The notes under the pieces are model-generated. The model was given only the letters and a program-made list of their open reading frames with translations. It was not told the origin of the DNA and did no database searches. A DNA stretch of 64,000 nt from Pseudomonas sp. RIT-PI-S (lineage in GTDB: Bacteria > Pseudomonadota > Gammaproteobacteria > Pseudomonadales > Pseudomonadaceae), in the NCBI RefSeq assembly GCF_025642975.1, contig NZ_JANZKJ010000006.1:1-64000 (forward strand). Direction: 5' to 3'. Shown one piece after another: positions 28,679-36,956 of the stretch. Position 1 is the first letter of the stretch; each line of letters begins with the position of its first letter. A program made the position numbers and the translations under genes.

Positions 28679-28882
28679 TCAGCTGCTACGGGTTTCTGGG
28701 GCGGCCACGGGTGCACCCTTTTCAACCGCGGGGGGCTCGTTGAGCGTTTCCCACAAGCGTTCGGCGCCCGGAAAATCGGTGCCGTCCGCCTCGTTCAGTG
28801 CTTCGGGATCGTACCGGGCGGTGCAGCCCTCGCCCACCGTGGGCGGCGGCGTGGAGGTGGCACGGTCGAAGGGGTCGTTCAT
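28679..28882 (-). CDS. Small hypothetical protein upstream-to-downstream partner of purU
   Basis: This 67-residue acidic, Pro-rich protein (MNDPFDRATSTPPPTVGEG) has no membrane segment or known domain. A strong GGGAGG lies five bases before the ATG, the best argument that it is real. The ATG is 24 bp after the purU stop, so the two are probably co-transcribed. Function unknown. It converges on the flippase-like gene with about 70 bp between stops. Confidence 0.6.
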   Translation of the reverse strand: MNDPFDRATSTPPPTVGEGCTARYDPEALNEADGTDFPGAERLWETLNEPPAVEKGAPVAAPETRSS

Positions 28883-28906
28883 GATGCCTCCCGCTGCTGC
28901 CGTGGC

Positions 28907-29758
28907 TCAGTCGAACACGACGGTCTTGTTCCCGTGCACCAGCACACGGTCTTCCAGATGGTAGCGCAGGCCCCGGGCAAGGACCATTTTCTCCACGTCG
29001 CGGCCCAGCCTCACCATGTCTTCTGTGCTATGGCTGTGGCTGATGCGCACAACGTCCTGCTCGATGATCGGGCCGGCGTCCAGTTCCTCCGTGACGTAGT
29101 GGCAGGTCGCGCCGATCAGCTTCACGCCACGGGCAGCGGCTTGATGATAGGGCTTGGCACCTACGAAGGACGGCAGGAAGCTGTGGTGGATGTTGATCAC
29201 CCGCTGGGCATAGGCGCTGCACAGCTGGGGCGGGAGGATCTGCATGTAACGGGCGAGCACTACCACGTCAGCGGCATGCTCGCTCACCAACCGCGACACC
29301 TCGGCGAATGCCGGCTGTTTGTCCTGAGGGTTAACCGGAACGTGATGGTAGGGAATGCCATGCCACTCGACCATGCTACGCAGGTCGTCGTGGTTGGAGA
29401 TCACGCAGGCGATATCGCAGTCCAGCTCCTGGCTGTGCCAGCGGTGCAGAAGATCGGCCAAACAGTGGGACTCGCGGCTTGCCATCAACGCTACGCGCTT
29501 TTTGCAGGCCGAGTCGGTGATTTGCCACACCATCGAAAAAGCTTCGGCGATGGGCGTGAAGGCGGCGCGAAATTCGTCCAGGCCAAACGGCAGGCTATCG
29601 GCGCGAATCTCATGGCGCATGAAGAACCAGCCGCTTTGCTCATCGGAGTGGTGGCTGGCTTCAGTGATCCAGCCATTGTGCGAAGCCAGGAAATGACTGA
29701 CCTTGGCGACAATGCCAACGCCGTCGGGGCAGGCAATCACCAGCCGGAAAGTGCGCAT
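28907..29758 (-). CDS. purU: Formyltetrahydrofolate deformylase
   Basis: This 283-residue enzyme hydrolyses 10-formyl-THF to THF and formate, balancing one-carbon pools and feeding PurT. It has an N-terminal ACT domain (MRTFRLVIACPDGVGIVAKVSHFL) and a C-terminal formyltransferase fold with N-I-H-H-S-F-L-P-S-F and the catalytic region G-A-T-C-H-Y-V-T-E-E-L-D-A-G-P-I-I-E-Q. The start at 29758 has GGAG upstream. In-frame ATGs further upstream lie in the AT-rich promoter region shared with the divergent mvaT-like gene. Confidence 0.93.
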   Translation of the reverse strand: MRTFRLVIACPDGVGIVAKVSHFLASHNGWITEASHHSDEQSGWFFMRHEIRADSLPFGLDEFRAAFTPIAEAFSMVWQITDSACKKRVALMASRESHCLADLLHRWHSQELDCDIACVISNHDDLRSMVEWHGIPYHHVPVNPQDKQPAFAEVSRLVSEHAADVVVLARYMQILPPQLCSAYAQRVINIHHSFLPSFVGAKPYHQAAARGVKLIGATCHYVTEELDAGPIIEQDVVRISHSHSTEDMVRLGRDVEKMVLARGLRYHLEDRVLVHGNKTVVFD

Positions 29759-30028
29759 CGGTAAAGCTCCAGAAACATCGGAAAAGAGCGACATTCTAAC
29801 GAGTACGACAAAATTCTGCAGTAGCCATAATGCCGCTGCCACGAGGGCAGCGAGGCAGCAAGCGCCGCCTTTCGGATTTCCAATCGCCAGCCATCGAAAA
29901 CATGAAGAAATAAAAATACAGTCGCCTGGTTTATCCAGTAATAGCAATAGATGCAGGTTAAATCTTTACTCGTTTTATCGCAGTGTTTATTATCGACGCA
30001 GATCGCCAACCCATTCATAGGTAGTGTC

Positions 30029-30409
30029 ATGTCGCTTATCAACGAATACCGCTCCACAGAAGAAACCATCAAAGAACTCCAGGCTCGCCTGCAAAGCCTG
30101 TCCCAGGACAAGAACCTGCAGACCGAGCTGGAATTCGAAGGCAAATTGCGCGACCTGATGGGCGAATACCAGAAGTCCCTGCGTGACATCATCGCCCTGC
30201 TCGACCCTGAGTCGCGCAATACTAAGCCCGGCCGCACTGCTCCGGTTAAAACCACCGGCACCAAGCGCGCGCGCAAGGTCAAGCAGTACAAAAACCCGCA
30301 CAATGGTGAAATCGTCGAAACCAAGGGCGGCAACCACAAAACTCTGAAAGAGTGGAAAGCCAAGTGGGGCGGTGACGAAGTCGAAAGCTGGGCAACGCTG
30401 CTGGGCTAA
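30029..30409 (+). CDS. MvaT/TurA-like H-NS family nucleoid protein
   Basis: This 126-residue xenogeneic silencer of the Pseudomonas MvaT family has an N-terminal coiled-coil oligomerisation region (SLINEYRSTEETIKELQARL, to about residue 60) and a C-terminal AT-rich-DNA-binding domain. The family-specific R-K-V-K-Q-Y-K-N-P-H-N-G-E and T-K-G-G-N-H-K-T-L-K-E-W-K segments are present. It binds and silences AT-rich DNA, including acquired genes. Pseudomonads carry several paralogues (TurA to TurE in P. putida); the position beside purU resembles the turA locus from memory. A strong terminator follows. Confidence 0.9.
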   Translation: MSLINEYRSTEETIKELQARLQSLSQDKNLQTELEFEGKLRDLMGEYQKSLRDIIALLDPESRNTKPGRTAPVKTTGTKRARKVKQYKNPHNGEIVETKGGNHKTLKEWKAKWGGDEVESWATLLG

Positions 30410-30427
30410 TTCCCGGCGCTGCCCTCG

Positions 30428-30453
30428 AACGCCAGCATTGCTGGCGTTTTTTT
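30428..30453 (+). terminator. Rho-independent terminator of the mvaT-like gene
   Basis: AACGCCAGC and GCTGGCGTT form a perfect 9-bp stem with an ATT loop, followed by a run of seven T. The 3' end of sbcB begins immediately after. Confidence 0.9.
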
Positions 30454-31882
30454 ATATCTGCAGTTTCATTCGCACGCCGTTCACATACTGTTGCCAAGCC
30501 GTTAGCAATGCGCGCTGGGCATCGTTGGCGCCCACCAATGCCTGCGCCAGAGCCTCGTCGAAGCTGGCCAGCGTATGCGGCGCACCGAACGCCGGGTTCC
30601 CAAGCCTGCTCCGGCAGAACCCCAGCCAACGCTCTCGCTCCGCTTCATCCAAGGTGTGCGGATAATTTCTCGCCCGATAACGGAAGAGTAGTTCCGGCAA
30701 GCGCGGGTCCTCGAACATCCAGGTTTCCCGGGCGAGCGCTTCGGGCGCCGCGCTTACAACTTTATGGCACAGGCGACGGTCGCGTTCACCGATAAAACCG
30801 TCGTACAGCTGTTGTTCTGGATCCTCATTTGGAAGGAACTCGTCACTGGCGTAAATGCGCTCGAGTTTTTCCGCCCATACATGCTGCGCCTGATGCAGGC
30901 CCTTAACCCTACTTTCATAAAGTGCAAAATCCAATTGCAGCCGTTCCCGATCTTCTGCGGCGATCACCCCCAATGGCGCAATGACTGGGCAACGGTTCAC
31001 GTGGATCAACTTCAAGGGCACCGGCAACTGCCCGGCCTCGAGTTGATCGCGGCGCGTATATAACCGGCGCGACAAGACTTCGCTGTCTTCTTCCCAAAGT
31101 ACCTGCGGGTCATGGCTCAAATCGCAAACGATCAGCGCATTACGGTTACGTGGGTGCCATCCCAACGGCAGAACGATGCCTAGATAGTTTCGATGCGCGC
31201 CGAACCGCCCGGAAACATGCACCATCGGGCGCATCAATTGAATGCGTTCGATCACCTTGTGCTTATTGCGCAGTTCGAACGCCCAGTCATATAGCCGCGG
31301 CTGGCGTTCACGCAATAGCCGCGCCAGGGCAATGGTCGCACGCACATCGGACAGCGCGTCATGAGCCTGGCCGTGCTCGATGCCATTGGCGGCGGTGAGT
31401 AGCTCGAGCTTGAGCGACACCTGGCCGTCTACCCTAGGCCACTCGATGCCGTCCGGGCGCAGGGCATAGGCGGTGCGCACCAGGTCGATCAAATCCCAGC
31501 GGCTGTTACCACCCTGCCACTCCCGGGCGTAGGGGTCATGGAAGTTGCGATAAAGGCTATAGCGGGTGACTTCATCGTCGAAACGCAGGGAGTTGTAGCC
31601 TGCGCCACAGGTACCGGGCTGGCCCAACTCCGCCTGCACCCGGCTCATGAACTCCGCCTCGGACAGCCCGCGCTCGCGCAAGCGGGCCGGGTCGATACCC
31701 GTTACCAGGCAGGCGGCCGGATGCGGCAGGATGTCGTCGGAGAGGCGGCAGTACAGGTTGACCGGCGTGTCGATTTCGTTGAGCTGCGCATCGGTGCGGA
31801 TACCGGCGACCTGCAAGGGACGATCACGGCTGGGGACGATGCCGGTGGTCTCGTAGTCATACCAGAACAAGCTTGTGGTCAC
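30452..31882 (-). CDS. sbcB: Exodeoxyribonuclease I
   Basis: This 476-residue 3'-5' single-strand DNA exonuclease acts in mismatch repair and recombination. The DEDD exonuclease domain starts F-W-Y-D-Y-E-T-T-G (Asp9/Glu11 type). It continues G-Y-N-S-L-R-F-D-D-E and ends with H-D-A-L-S-D-V-R-A-T (residues about 10-190). The SH3-like and helical C-terminal domains of ExoI follow. Length equals the E. coli enzyme. Its stop lies inside the T-run of the convergent mvaT-like terminator, so the two genes nearly touch. Confidence 0.93.
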   Translation of the reverse strand: MTTSLFWYDYETTGIVPSRDRPLQVAGIRTDAQLNEIDTPVNLYCRLSDDILPHPAACLVTGIDPARLRERGLSEAEFMSRVQAELGQPGTCGAGYNSLRFDDEVTRYSLYRNFHDPYAREWQGGNSRWDLIDLVRTAYALRPDGIEWPRVDGQVSLKLELLTAANGIEHGQAHDALSDVRATIALARLLRERQPRLYDWAFELRNKHKVIERIQLMRPMVHVSGRFGAHRNYLGIVLPLGWHPRNRNALIVCDLSHDPQVLWEEDSEVLSRRLYTRRDQLEAGQLPVPLKLIHVNRCPVIAPLGVIAAEDRERLQLDFALYESRVKGLHQAQHVWAEKLERIYASDEFLPNEDPEQQLYDGFIGERDRRLCHKVVSAAPEALARETWMFEDPRLPELLFRYRARNYPHTLDEAERERWLGFCRSRLGNPAFGAPHTLASFDEALAQALVGANDAQRALLTAWQQYVNGVRMKLQI

Positions 31883-32043
31883 GGGATGTTCCTGGCGTGG
31901 TCAATGGATCAGTTTACGGCTAGCGTGCCGCCCCGGCCACCCGCACGCGCCAGCACGGAGCCCGGTTGCCTGAACGGCCGCGCATGGCTAGCATCGTTGC
32001 CAACCCCCTGCCGTGAACGGCTACGCTGATTCCAGGATTATCC

Positions 32044-32661
32044 GTGCCCCGCCGCCTCGCTGCTCCCCCCCTCACCCGTTTGATCGCCCTGGCCGCCGGC
32101 TCGAGTTGCGCTGCGCTGCCTTGGCTGGCGCAGGCCTCGCCGCCGGGGCCCACGCTCACCGCCCAGGAGGCGCATGCGGCGATCATTCAAGTGCTGGCCG
32201 TGCCCGCGCTCACCGGGCGGCTGCCGACGCTGGAGCTGCTGACCGCCATTACGGCCATGGCCACGTTAGCCGCGCTGGCCCTGGTTATGCGTCATCTGGC
32301 CAGCAGGCGGCCGCTTGGGGCTGTGTACACGCCGCTGCCGGAGCATTCGTTGGGGCGGGTAATCGATGAGGCGGAGAGCCTTTGGCCCCAGGCCCCCTCA
32401 GAGGCCATCGGCCTGCTGTTTCGCGGCTTGCTGGCGCGACTGGCAATGGACTATCAATTGCTCGTACCGCCCGGCGCGACCGAGCCAGAGCTGGTCGAGC
32501 AGGTCGCGAGCCTACGCCTGAGCGGCCTAGAGGATTTCACCCGGCGGCTGGCGGAACATTGGCAGCAGGCCCGCTATGCCGGCGCTCTGCCGAGCGACGC
32601 TGCCTGGGCCGGCCTTTGCGTCAGCTGGCGGCGGTTGTTCCCCACCGATGTGGCAGCATGA
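32044..32661 (+). CDS. DUF4129-domain membrane protein
   Basis: This 205-residue protein has a GTG start. It carries an N-terminal hydrophobic stretch, a central TM helix (LELLTAITAMATLAALALVM, residues about 63-82), and a C-terminal cytoplasmic DUF4129-like domain (residues about 110-200) ending W-A-G-L-C-V-S-W-R-R-L-F. Such proteins accompany MoxR ATPases and DUF58 proteins in many bacteria, where the modules are linked to envelope stress or protein maturation. It is the first of four genes joined by 4-bp overlaps. Confidence 0.72.
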   Translation: MPRRLAAPPLTRLIALAAGSSCAALPWLAQASPPGPTLTAQEAHAAIIQVLAVPALTGRLPTLELLTAITAMATLAALALVMRHLASRRPLGAVYTPLPEHSLGRVIDEAESLWPQAPSEAIGLLFRGLLARLAMDYQLLVPPGATEPELVEQVASLRLSGLEDFTRRLAEHWQQARYAGALPSDAAWAGLCVSWRRLFPTDVAA

Positions 32662-33731
32662 GCCAGCTGCGGCTTGGGGGCATCGTCGTATTGCTGGTAG
32701 CGACAACAGCGCTGCTGGGCATTACCTGGGCGAGCCGCGCAGACGATCCGTATTGGGCCGCGGAGCGATTCCTGCGCAGCCGAGGCCTGGAGGTCATCCG
32801 TAGCCAGGACTTGCGCCCGCTGAACCAGCTGCCGGCTACCGAAGTAAGCCTGATGCTGCTCGGCGAGCGTGAACAGATGAGCGCCACCCAGGCGCAGACG
32901 CTGCTGGCCTGGGTGTATGCCGGGGGCAGGTTGCTGGTCGCCGCGCAGGGTTATTGGGCACCGGGCGGCGCCTCGGATCCGCTCCTTGATCCTCTGAACA
33001 TCCGCCTGCTCAACGCTTACGCCAGCGCGGGCGGCCGTTTGACCGCGGCGCGCAGCACGCTTACGGAGCTGTACCTTGAAACCGATACCGCCCCATTGCT
33101 GATGGGCTTCGCTCCCGGGCGGCACCTCGAAGACGCGGACGACCTGGCGCAATCCTGGGCAAATAGCCCACAAGGTACCCATATGTTGCAGCTCAACATG
33201 GGTGCAGGAACGCTGACAGTGGTCAGCGATACCGGCCTGTGGCGCAACCGGGCGGTGGGCCAGTTCGACAATGCCTGGCTGCTCTGGTACCTCAACCAGG
33301 GGCGCCAGGTGGTCATGCAGTACCGTGAACCGGCGCCAGCCACGCTGCAACAACTGGCCGCCTACCCCGCGACCCTCGCGAGCACCCTGGTGGTGTTGTC
33401 GCTGTTGGCGTGGTGGGGCGCAACCCACTGGCCCCAACGGCGGCCCAAGCCAGCACCCGCCCTGGGCACGCCAGCCGAAGGCTATCGACGCGCTGGCCGC
33501 GAGCAGCTGCTACGGGGGCTGCGCGAAGACATCCAGCGCTGCGCCAGGCGCCGCCACCCCGGCTTTGGCCAGTTGCCCGTGGCCGGCCAATGGCAGCTCT
33601 TGGCCAAACTGGCCGCAACTTCCACCTCCACTATCGCCCAAGCGCTGCGCCCACATCCTGGCGAGCACTTGTCGGCGGCCGCCTTTCGCCAACAGGTGGC
33701 GCAGCTTCAAGCCATCAGGAATGCCCTATGA
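32658..33731 (+). CDS. DUF4350-domain membrane protein
   Basis: This 357-residue protein has an N-terminal TM helix (LGGIVVLLVATTALLGITWA), a periplasmic GATase-like domain (residues about 30-235) with the DUF4350 features R-F-L-R-S-R-G-L-E-V and L-L-A-W-V-Y-A-G-G-R-L-L-V-A, a second TM helix (ATLASTLVVLSLLAWWGATHW), and a basic cytoplasmic tail. It overlaps both neighbours by 4 bp (ATGA), indicating coupled translation with the MoxR-like gene. The function of the domain is not established. Confidence 0.75.
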   Translation: MSQLRLGGIVVLLVATTALLGITWASRADDPYWAAERFLRSRGLEVIRSQDLRPLNQLPATEVSLMLLGEREQMSATQAQTLLAWVYAGGRLLVAAQGYWAPGGASDPLLDPLNIRLLNAYASAGGRLTAARSTLTELYLETDTAPLLMGFAPGRHLEDADDLAQSWANSPQGTHMLQLNMGAGTLTVVSDTGLWRNRAVGQFDNAWLLWYLNQGRQVVMQYREPAPATLQQLAAYPATLASTLVVLSLLAWWGATHWPQRRPKPAPALGTPAEGYRRAGREQLLRGLREDIQRCARRRHPGFGQLPVAGQWQLLAKLAATSTSTIAQALRPHPGEHLSAAAFRQQVAQLQAIRNAL

Positions 33732-34702
33732 CCGATCTTCCCGTCGCCGCTGCGGCCGAGCCTGACAGCGCCAAACCTGGCGAGCCTGCGCCGGCAGCCC
33801 CATTGGCCGAATGGAGCACCGAGCTCAACACCGTGCTCATCGGCCAGCCTGCCGTCACCGAAGCGCTGCTGATCGCGCTGCTGGCCGGTGGCCATGTGCT
33901 GCTGGAAGGCCCGCCGGGGGTGGGCAAACGTCTTGCTGGCCGCGCCCTGGCGGCCTCTTTCGGCGCCCACTTCGCTCAACTGCAATGCCTGCCACCTGCA
34001 CCGGGCACAGCGCTCCACCCTTGCCTTGCCAGGGCCGGTGCGCAAGGCCAGGTGCTGCTGCTGACCGGCCTAGAGCAGGCTTCGCTGGCGGCCCAGGCTG
34101 CCTTGGGCGAGGCGCTGCAGGCCACCGAAGTAAGCTGGGCCGACGGCCAACCGCCCGAGCAGGCCCCGGTGATGTTGATCGCCAGCCGCAACCCGTTCGA
34201 CCCCGCAGGGGTAGTACCTCTGGGCGAAGCCTTGCTCGACCGGTTCCTGCTCGCCATGCCAGTTGCGTTCCCGACGGTGGAAGACGAGACCCGCATGGTT
34301 CGCGAAGTCAGCCTGTCGACCGCCCCGGACATGCTGGCCATCGCCGCTCCGCAGCGGCTGTTCAGCGGTGAAGACGTCGCCCGCTTACAAGCCAGGCGCG
34401 GGGCCGTGAAGGTAGACGACGCGCTAGTGAACTACGCAGTGCGCATCGTCCGCGCAACCCGCTTTGGCGCCCAGTTCAGCACCGGCGCCGGGCCGCGGGC
34501 AGCCATCGCGCTGGTGCGGTGTGCTCAGGCCCGGGCCCTGCTGCACGGGCGCGAATACGCCGTTGCCGCGGATATCAAAGCCTGCGCGCCGGGGGTGCTG
34601 CGTCATCGGGTGCGCCTTGCCATGGCGCAACGGCTGGATGGCGTTGCGCTTGAGCACGTGCTGGCCGACCAACTCGATCAAGTGGGCGCCCCTCGCCCAT
34701 GA
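33728..34702 (+). CDS. MoxR-like AAA+ protein with degenerate nucleotide-binding motifs
   Basis: This 324-residue protein follows the MoxR family along its length: an N-terminal I-G-Q-P-A-V-T-E-A-L-L segment, Q-A-A-L-G-E-A-L-Q, S-R-N-P-F-D-P-A-G-V-V-P-L-G-E-A-L-L-D-R-F and the lid domain. Key residues differ. Walker A reads G-P-P-G-V-G-K-R, with Arg68 where Ser/Thr coordinates magnesium. Walker B reads V-L-L-L-T-G-L-E-Q, with Thr113-Gly114 in place of Asp-Glu. It therefore probably cannot hydrolyse ATP normally. MoxR proteins usually act as chaperones for von Willebrand-type partners, here the downstream DUF58 protein. The reading frame is intact. Confidence 0.82.
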   Translation: MTDLPVAAAAEPDSAKPGEPAPAAPLAEWSTELNTVLIGQPAVTEALLIALLAGGHVLLEGPPGVGKRLAGRALAASFGAHFAQLQCLPPAPGTALHPCLARAGAQGQVLLLTGLEQASLAAQAALGEALQATEVSWADGQPPEQAPVMLIASRNPFDPAGVVPLGEALLDRFLLAMPVAFPTVEDETRMVREVSLSTAPDMLAIAAPQRLFSGEDVARLQARRGAVKVDDALVNYAVRIVRATRFGAQFSTGAGPRAAIALVRCAQARALLHGREYAVAADIKACAPGVLRHRVRLAMAQRLDGVALEHVLADQLDQVGAPRP

Positions 34703-34712
34703 GCTGCCTGCG

Positions 34713-35918
34713 TTGATCCGCCCACGCTACCCTGCCCTGCTGCTGGCCGCGGGGCTGCTAGCCGTGGCTTTCGCCTGCGAGGCCCAAGCCGATCTCGGGG
34801 CCCTGCCGTGGGTGATGCTGGTAGCTTTTGTGCTGGCCAGTGCGCTGGATATCCGCGCTGCTCGGCGCCTGCGCCTTGGCGAGCCGCACCGCGCCCTGCC
34901 GCAGCGGTTGTCGGCAGGCCAGGAAAATACCGTGGAGGTGACGCTGGAAAACCCTCACGGGCGAGCGCTACGCCTCCAATATGACGAGCGCCTCGGCGAC
35001 CGCCTTGGCTTTTCCCACGCGGTTGAGGTGCAGGGCCTACCGCGAAGGCTAAAGATCCCTCCCCGGCATGCCGCCCGCTTCAGCTACCAACTGCGGCCGC
35101 TGAACCGAGGCGCGTTGATGATGGGCGAGGCATGGCTATATGTGAGCGGCCCGCTCGGGCTGTGGGAAGCCAGGCAGCGCTTTGCCTTGCCACAGCGAGC
35201 AAGGGCCGGCACCAACCTGCCAGTGCTAACGCGGCTGACGCAGGAAGCTAGCAACCAGTGGCGGGCACAACGGCTGGCGGCGGACGCGAACGGGCAGGCG
35301 GATTTGGCGCGACCGGGTGGGCTGCTGATCTGGCTCGACACTGCGCCTGTCATGGGCAGCGTTCAGGGGGAAGCAAGGGCCTTGGACTACGCCATGGATG
35401 CTGCCTTGGCGCTGGCTTGCGCGGCGCAGGCCAGCGGCGCCCGGGTAGCCCTGCATCTGAGCGCCGGTGACAGCCGCAGGCAGCTCGCCTCAGCCGCGGG
35501 AGAACGCCAGCTAGAGGCGCTGCATCAGGTGTTGGAAGAGCTGCAACTGAGTACGCACCCGACCGATTACACGGCCGAAGCCGCCAGCTTGCTACAGCGC
35601 CACCCGGGGGGCGATTGGGTAGTGTTGATCACGCGCTTGCCCGCCGACGGCGCGGCACTGGTCGGGCCGCTTGCGGAAGTCGCCCGCCAGCACCGGCTGG
35701 TGATCGCAGACATCGCCGAACAGCGCCTGCTCGAGACCTGTCACAGGCCCATCCGCACCGACGCCGACGCCCGCGCCTACTGCATGGCCATACCTGCGCT
35801 GGGGCATCGCGAGCACGTGTGTGCGCAGCTTGCAGCCGCCGGGCTCGAAGTGATGCAAGCCCCAGGCGAGCACCTGGCCAGTGAGCTGGTGGAGCGTTAT
35901 ACAAAAGGTTGCCGATAA
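34713..35918 (+). CDS. DUF58 protein lacking MIDAS-like residues
   Basis: This roughly 401-residue protein has two N-terminal TM helices (about residues 5-50) and a beta-rich middle part (L-R-P-L-N-R-G-A-L-M, D/G-P-L-G-L-W), as in DUF58 proteins. The hallmark stretch R-E-Y-x-x-G-D-x-x-R-x-I-x-W is absent. The expected D-x-S-x-S motif reads L-D-T-A-P-V-M (Asp about 209). The start is uncertain: the frame has no ATG after the MoxR stop, so TTG at 34713 is proposed. An ATG far upstream inside the MoxR gene is unlikely. It converges with the PilZ gene 25 bp further on. Confidence 0.65.
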   Translation: MIRPRYPALLLAAGLLAVAFACEAQADLGALPWVMLVAFVLASALDIRAARRLRLGEPHRALPQRLSAGQENTVEVTLENPHGRALRLQYDERLGDRLGFSHAVEVQGLPRRLKIPPRHAARFSYQLRPLNRGALMMGEAWLYVSGPLGLWEARQRFALPQRARAGTNLPVLTRLTQEASNQWRAQRLAADANGQADLARPGGLLIWLDTAPVMGSVQGEARALDYAMDAALALACAAQASGARVALHLSAGDSRRQLASAAGERQLEALHQVLEELQLSTHPTDYTAEAASLLQRHPGGDWVVLITRLPADGAALVGPLAEVARQHRLVIADIAEQRLLETCHRPIRTDADARAYCMAIPALGHREHVCAQLAAAGLEVMQAPGEHLASELVERYTKGCR

Positions 35919-35943
35919 TCCAAGACTATCGGCAACGAGCGCT

Positions 35944-36303
35944 TCAGGCGGAAGCGCTGAGCGGGAGAAAACTGAAGTAGCGGCGAAGCGCGTCCACCAA
36001 CTGCTCGTACTCGACCGGCGCCTGCAGCAGCATGAAGCCCGAGTCGTAAAAGCCCGGCGTCGCGTCTTCCTGGCACCATAGGCAGCTGCCAGTCAGGTTG
36101 ATCAGTTGAATCTCACCGTCATGCGCGGGAACCTTGAGCTGGAGTTCAAAATCCGGCCCAACCAGCAACGGAACCGTGCTGATCAGCATCAACCCCGCTT
36201 CGGACACGTTCCCCAGATAACCGATCGGCCGATCGGTATACCGGTTGTACACCTTAAGGTAGTACGGCAGCTGGTGCCGCTCTATGCATCGTTCGATATA
36301 CAT
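35944..36303 (-). CDS. PilZ-domain protein (c-di-GMP receptor candidate)
   Basis: This 119-residue single PilZ domain starts MYIERCIERHQLPYY. The c-di-GMP-binding motifs are present: R-C-I-E-R (R-x-x-x-R, residues 5-9) and N-V-S-E-A-G (N-x-S-x-x-G, residues 32-37), with the normal spacing. A GTG in the same frame at 36345 would add 14 residues; the ATG preceded by GAAGAAG is preferred. Small PilZ proteins pass the c-di-GMP signal to partner proteins. A GGDEF cyclase is encoded 22 kb away in this window, but no direct link is shown. Confidence 0.85.
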   Translation of the reverse strand: MYIERCIERHQLPYYLKVYNRYTDRPIGYLGNVSEAGLMLISTVPLLVGPDFELQLKVPAHDGEIQLINLTGSCLWCQEDATPGFYDSGFMLLQAPVEYEQLVDALRRYFSFLPLSASA

Positions 36304-36424
36304 GGCTTCTTCACTGTTTCGTAGCCCTATGATTCGGACTGGCACAGGGCGAGTAAAGTGCCTTCCGATCCTCAGCTTAACGCAAGGCTAGCAATCTGCC
36401 AGCTCCTTTGCATCCGCTTGTCGC

Positions 36425-36799
36425 TCAATTGCCCGCCGGCCGGGGGATTGCAGCTCCTTCCGTCGGGTAACGCCCCAGCTGTTCAAGGGTTTGCAGGCGT
36501 GCCTTGGCACGGAATGCATACTCGCTGTCGGGGTATTGATAAATGATGAACTGGTAGGTCTGCATGGCGTCCGGCATCAGGTTCTGGCGCTCCAGGCATT
36601 GCCCCCGCAGCAGGGCGCTTTCAGGCCGGATATAAGGGCGGGCGCGGCTCTTGCGGTCCACCTGGGACAATTCCAGCATGACCTTCTGACAATCGCCGTC
36701 GTCATACGCTCGATAAGCGCTGTTGAGATGCTGGTCCATCGACCAGCGGGTGCAGCCGGCCACAGCGGCCAGCATCGTCAATACAATGAGCGTTCGCAT
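36425..36799 (-). CDS. TPR-like outer-membrane lipoprotein
   Basis: This 124-residue lipoprotein has a short signal ending L-A-A-V-A-G-C, with acylation at Cys16. The mature part contains TPR-like helical pairs, e.g. A-Y-R-A-Y-D-D-G-D-C and M-Q-T-Y-Q-F-I-I-Y-Q-Y-P-D-S-E-Y-A-F-R-A-K. The residue after Cys is Thr, so outer-membrane sorting is expected. Function unknown; such small TPR lipoproteins are often scaffold factors. A good GGAG lies before the ATG. Confidence 0.8.
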   Translation of the reverse strand: MRTLIVLTMLAAVAGCTRWSMDQHLNSAYRAYDDGDCQKVMLELSQVDRKSRARPYIRPESALLRGQCLERQNLMPDAMQTYQFIIYQYPDSEYAFRAKARLQTLEQLGRYPTEGAAIPRPAGN

Positions 36800-36956
36800 G
36801 GAGATCTCCTTTACGTCTGAAGTGTATCGGCCCCGCGCCGGAATTCTTCAGCCCGGCCTGCGCAACGCGCTCGCGCTCAGGTAGTGCAAACCCATCAATG
36901 ACTACAGCGGGATTGAGGAGTAGCCTTTCACCGCGTGTCAATAAAGGAGCCAGTGC

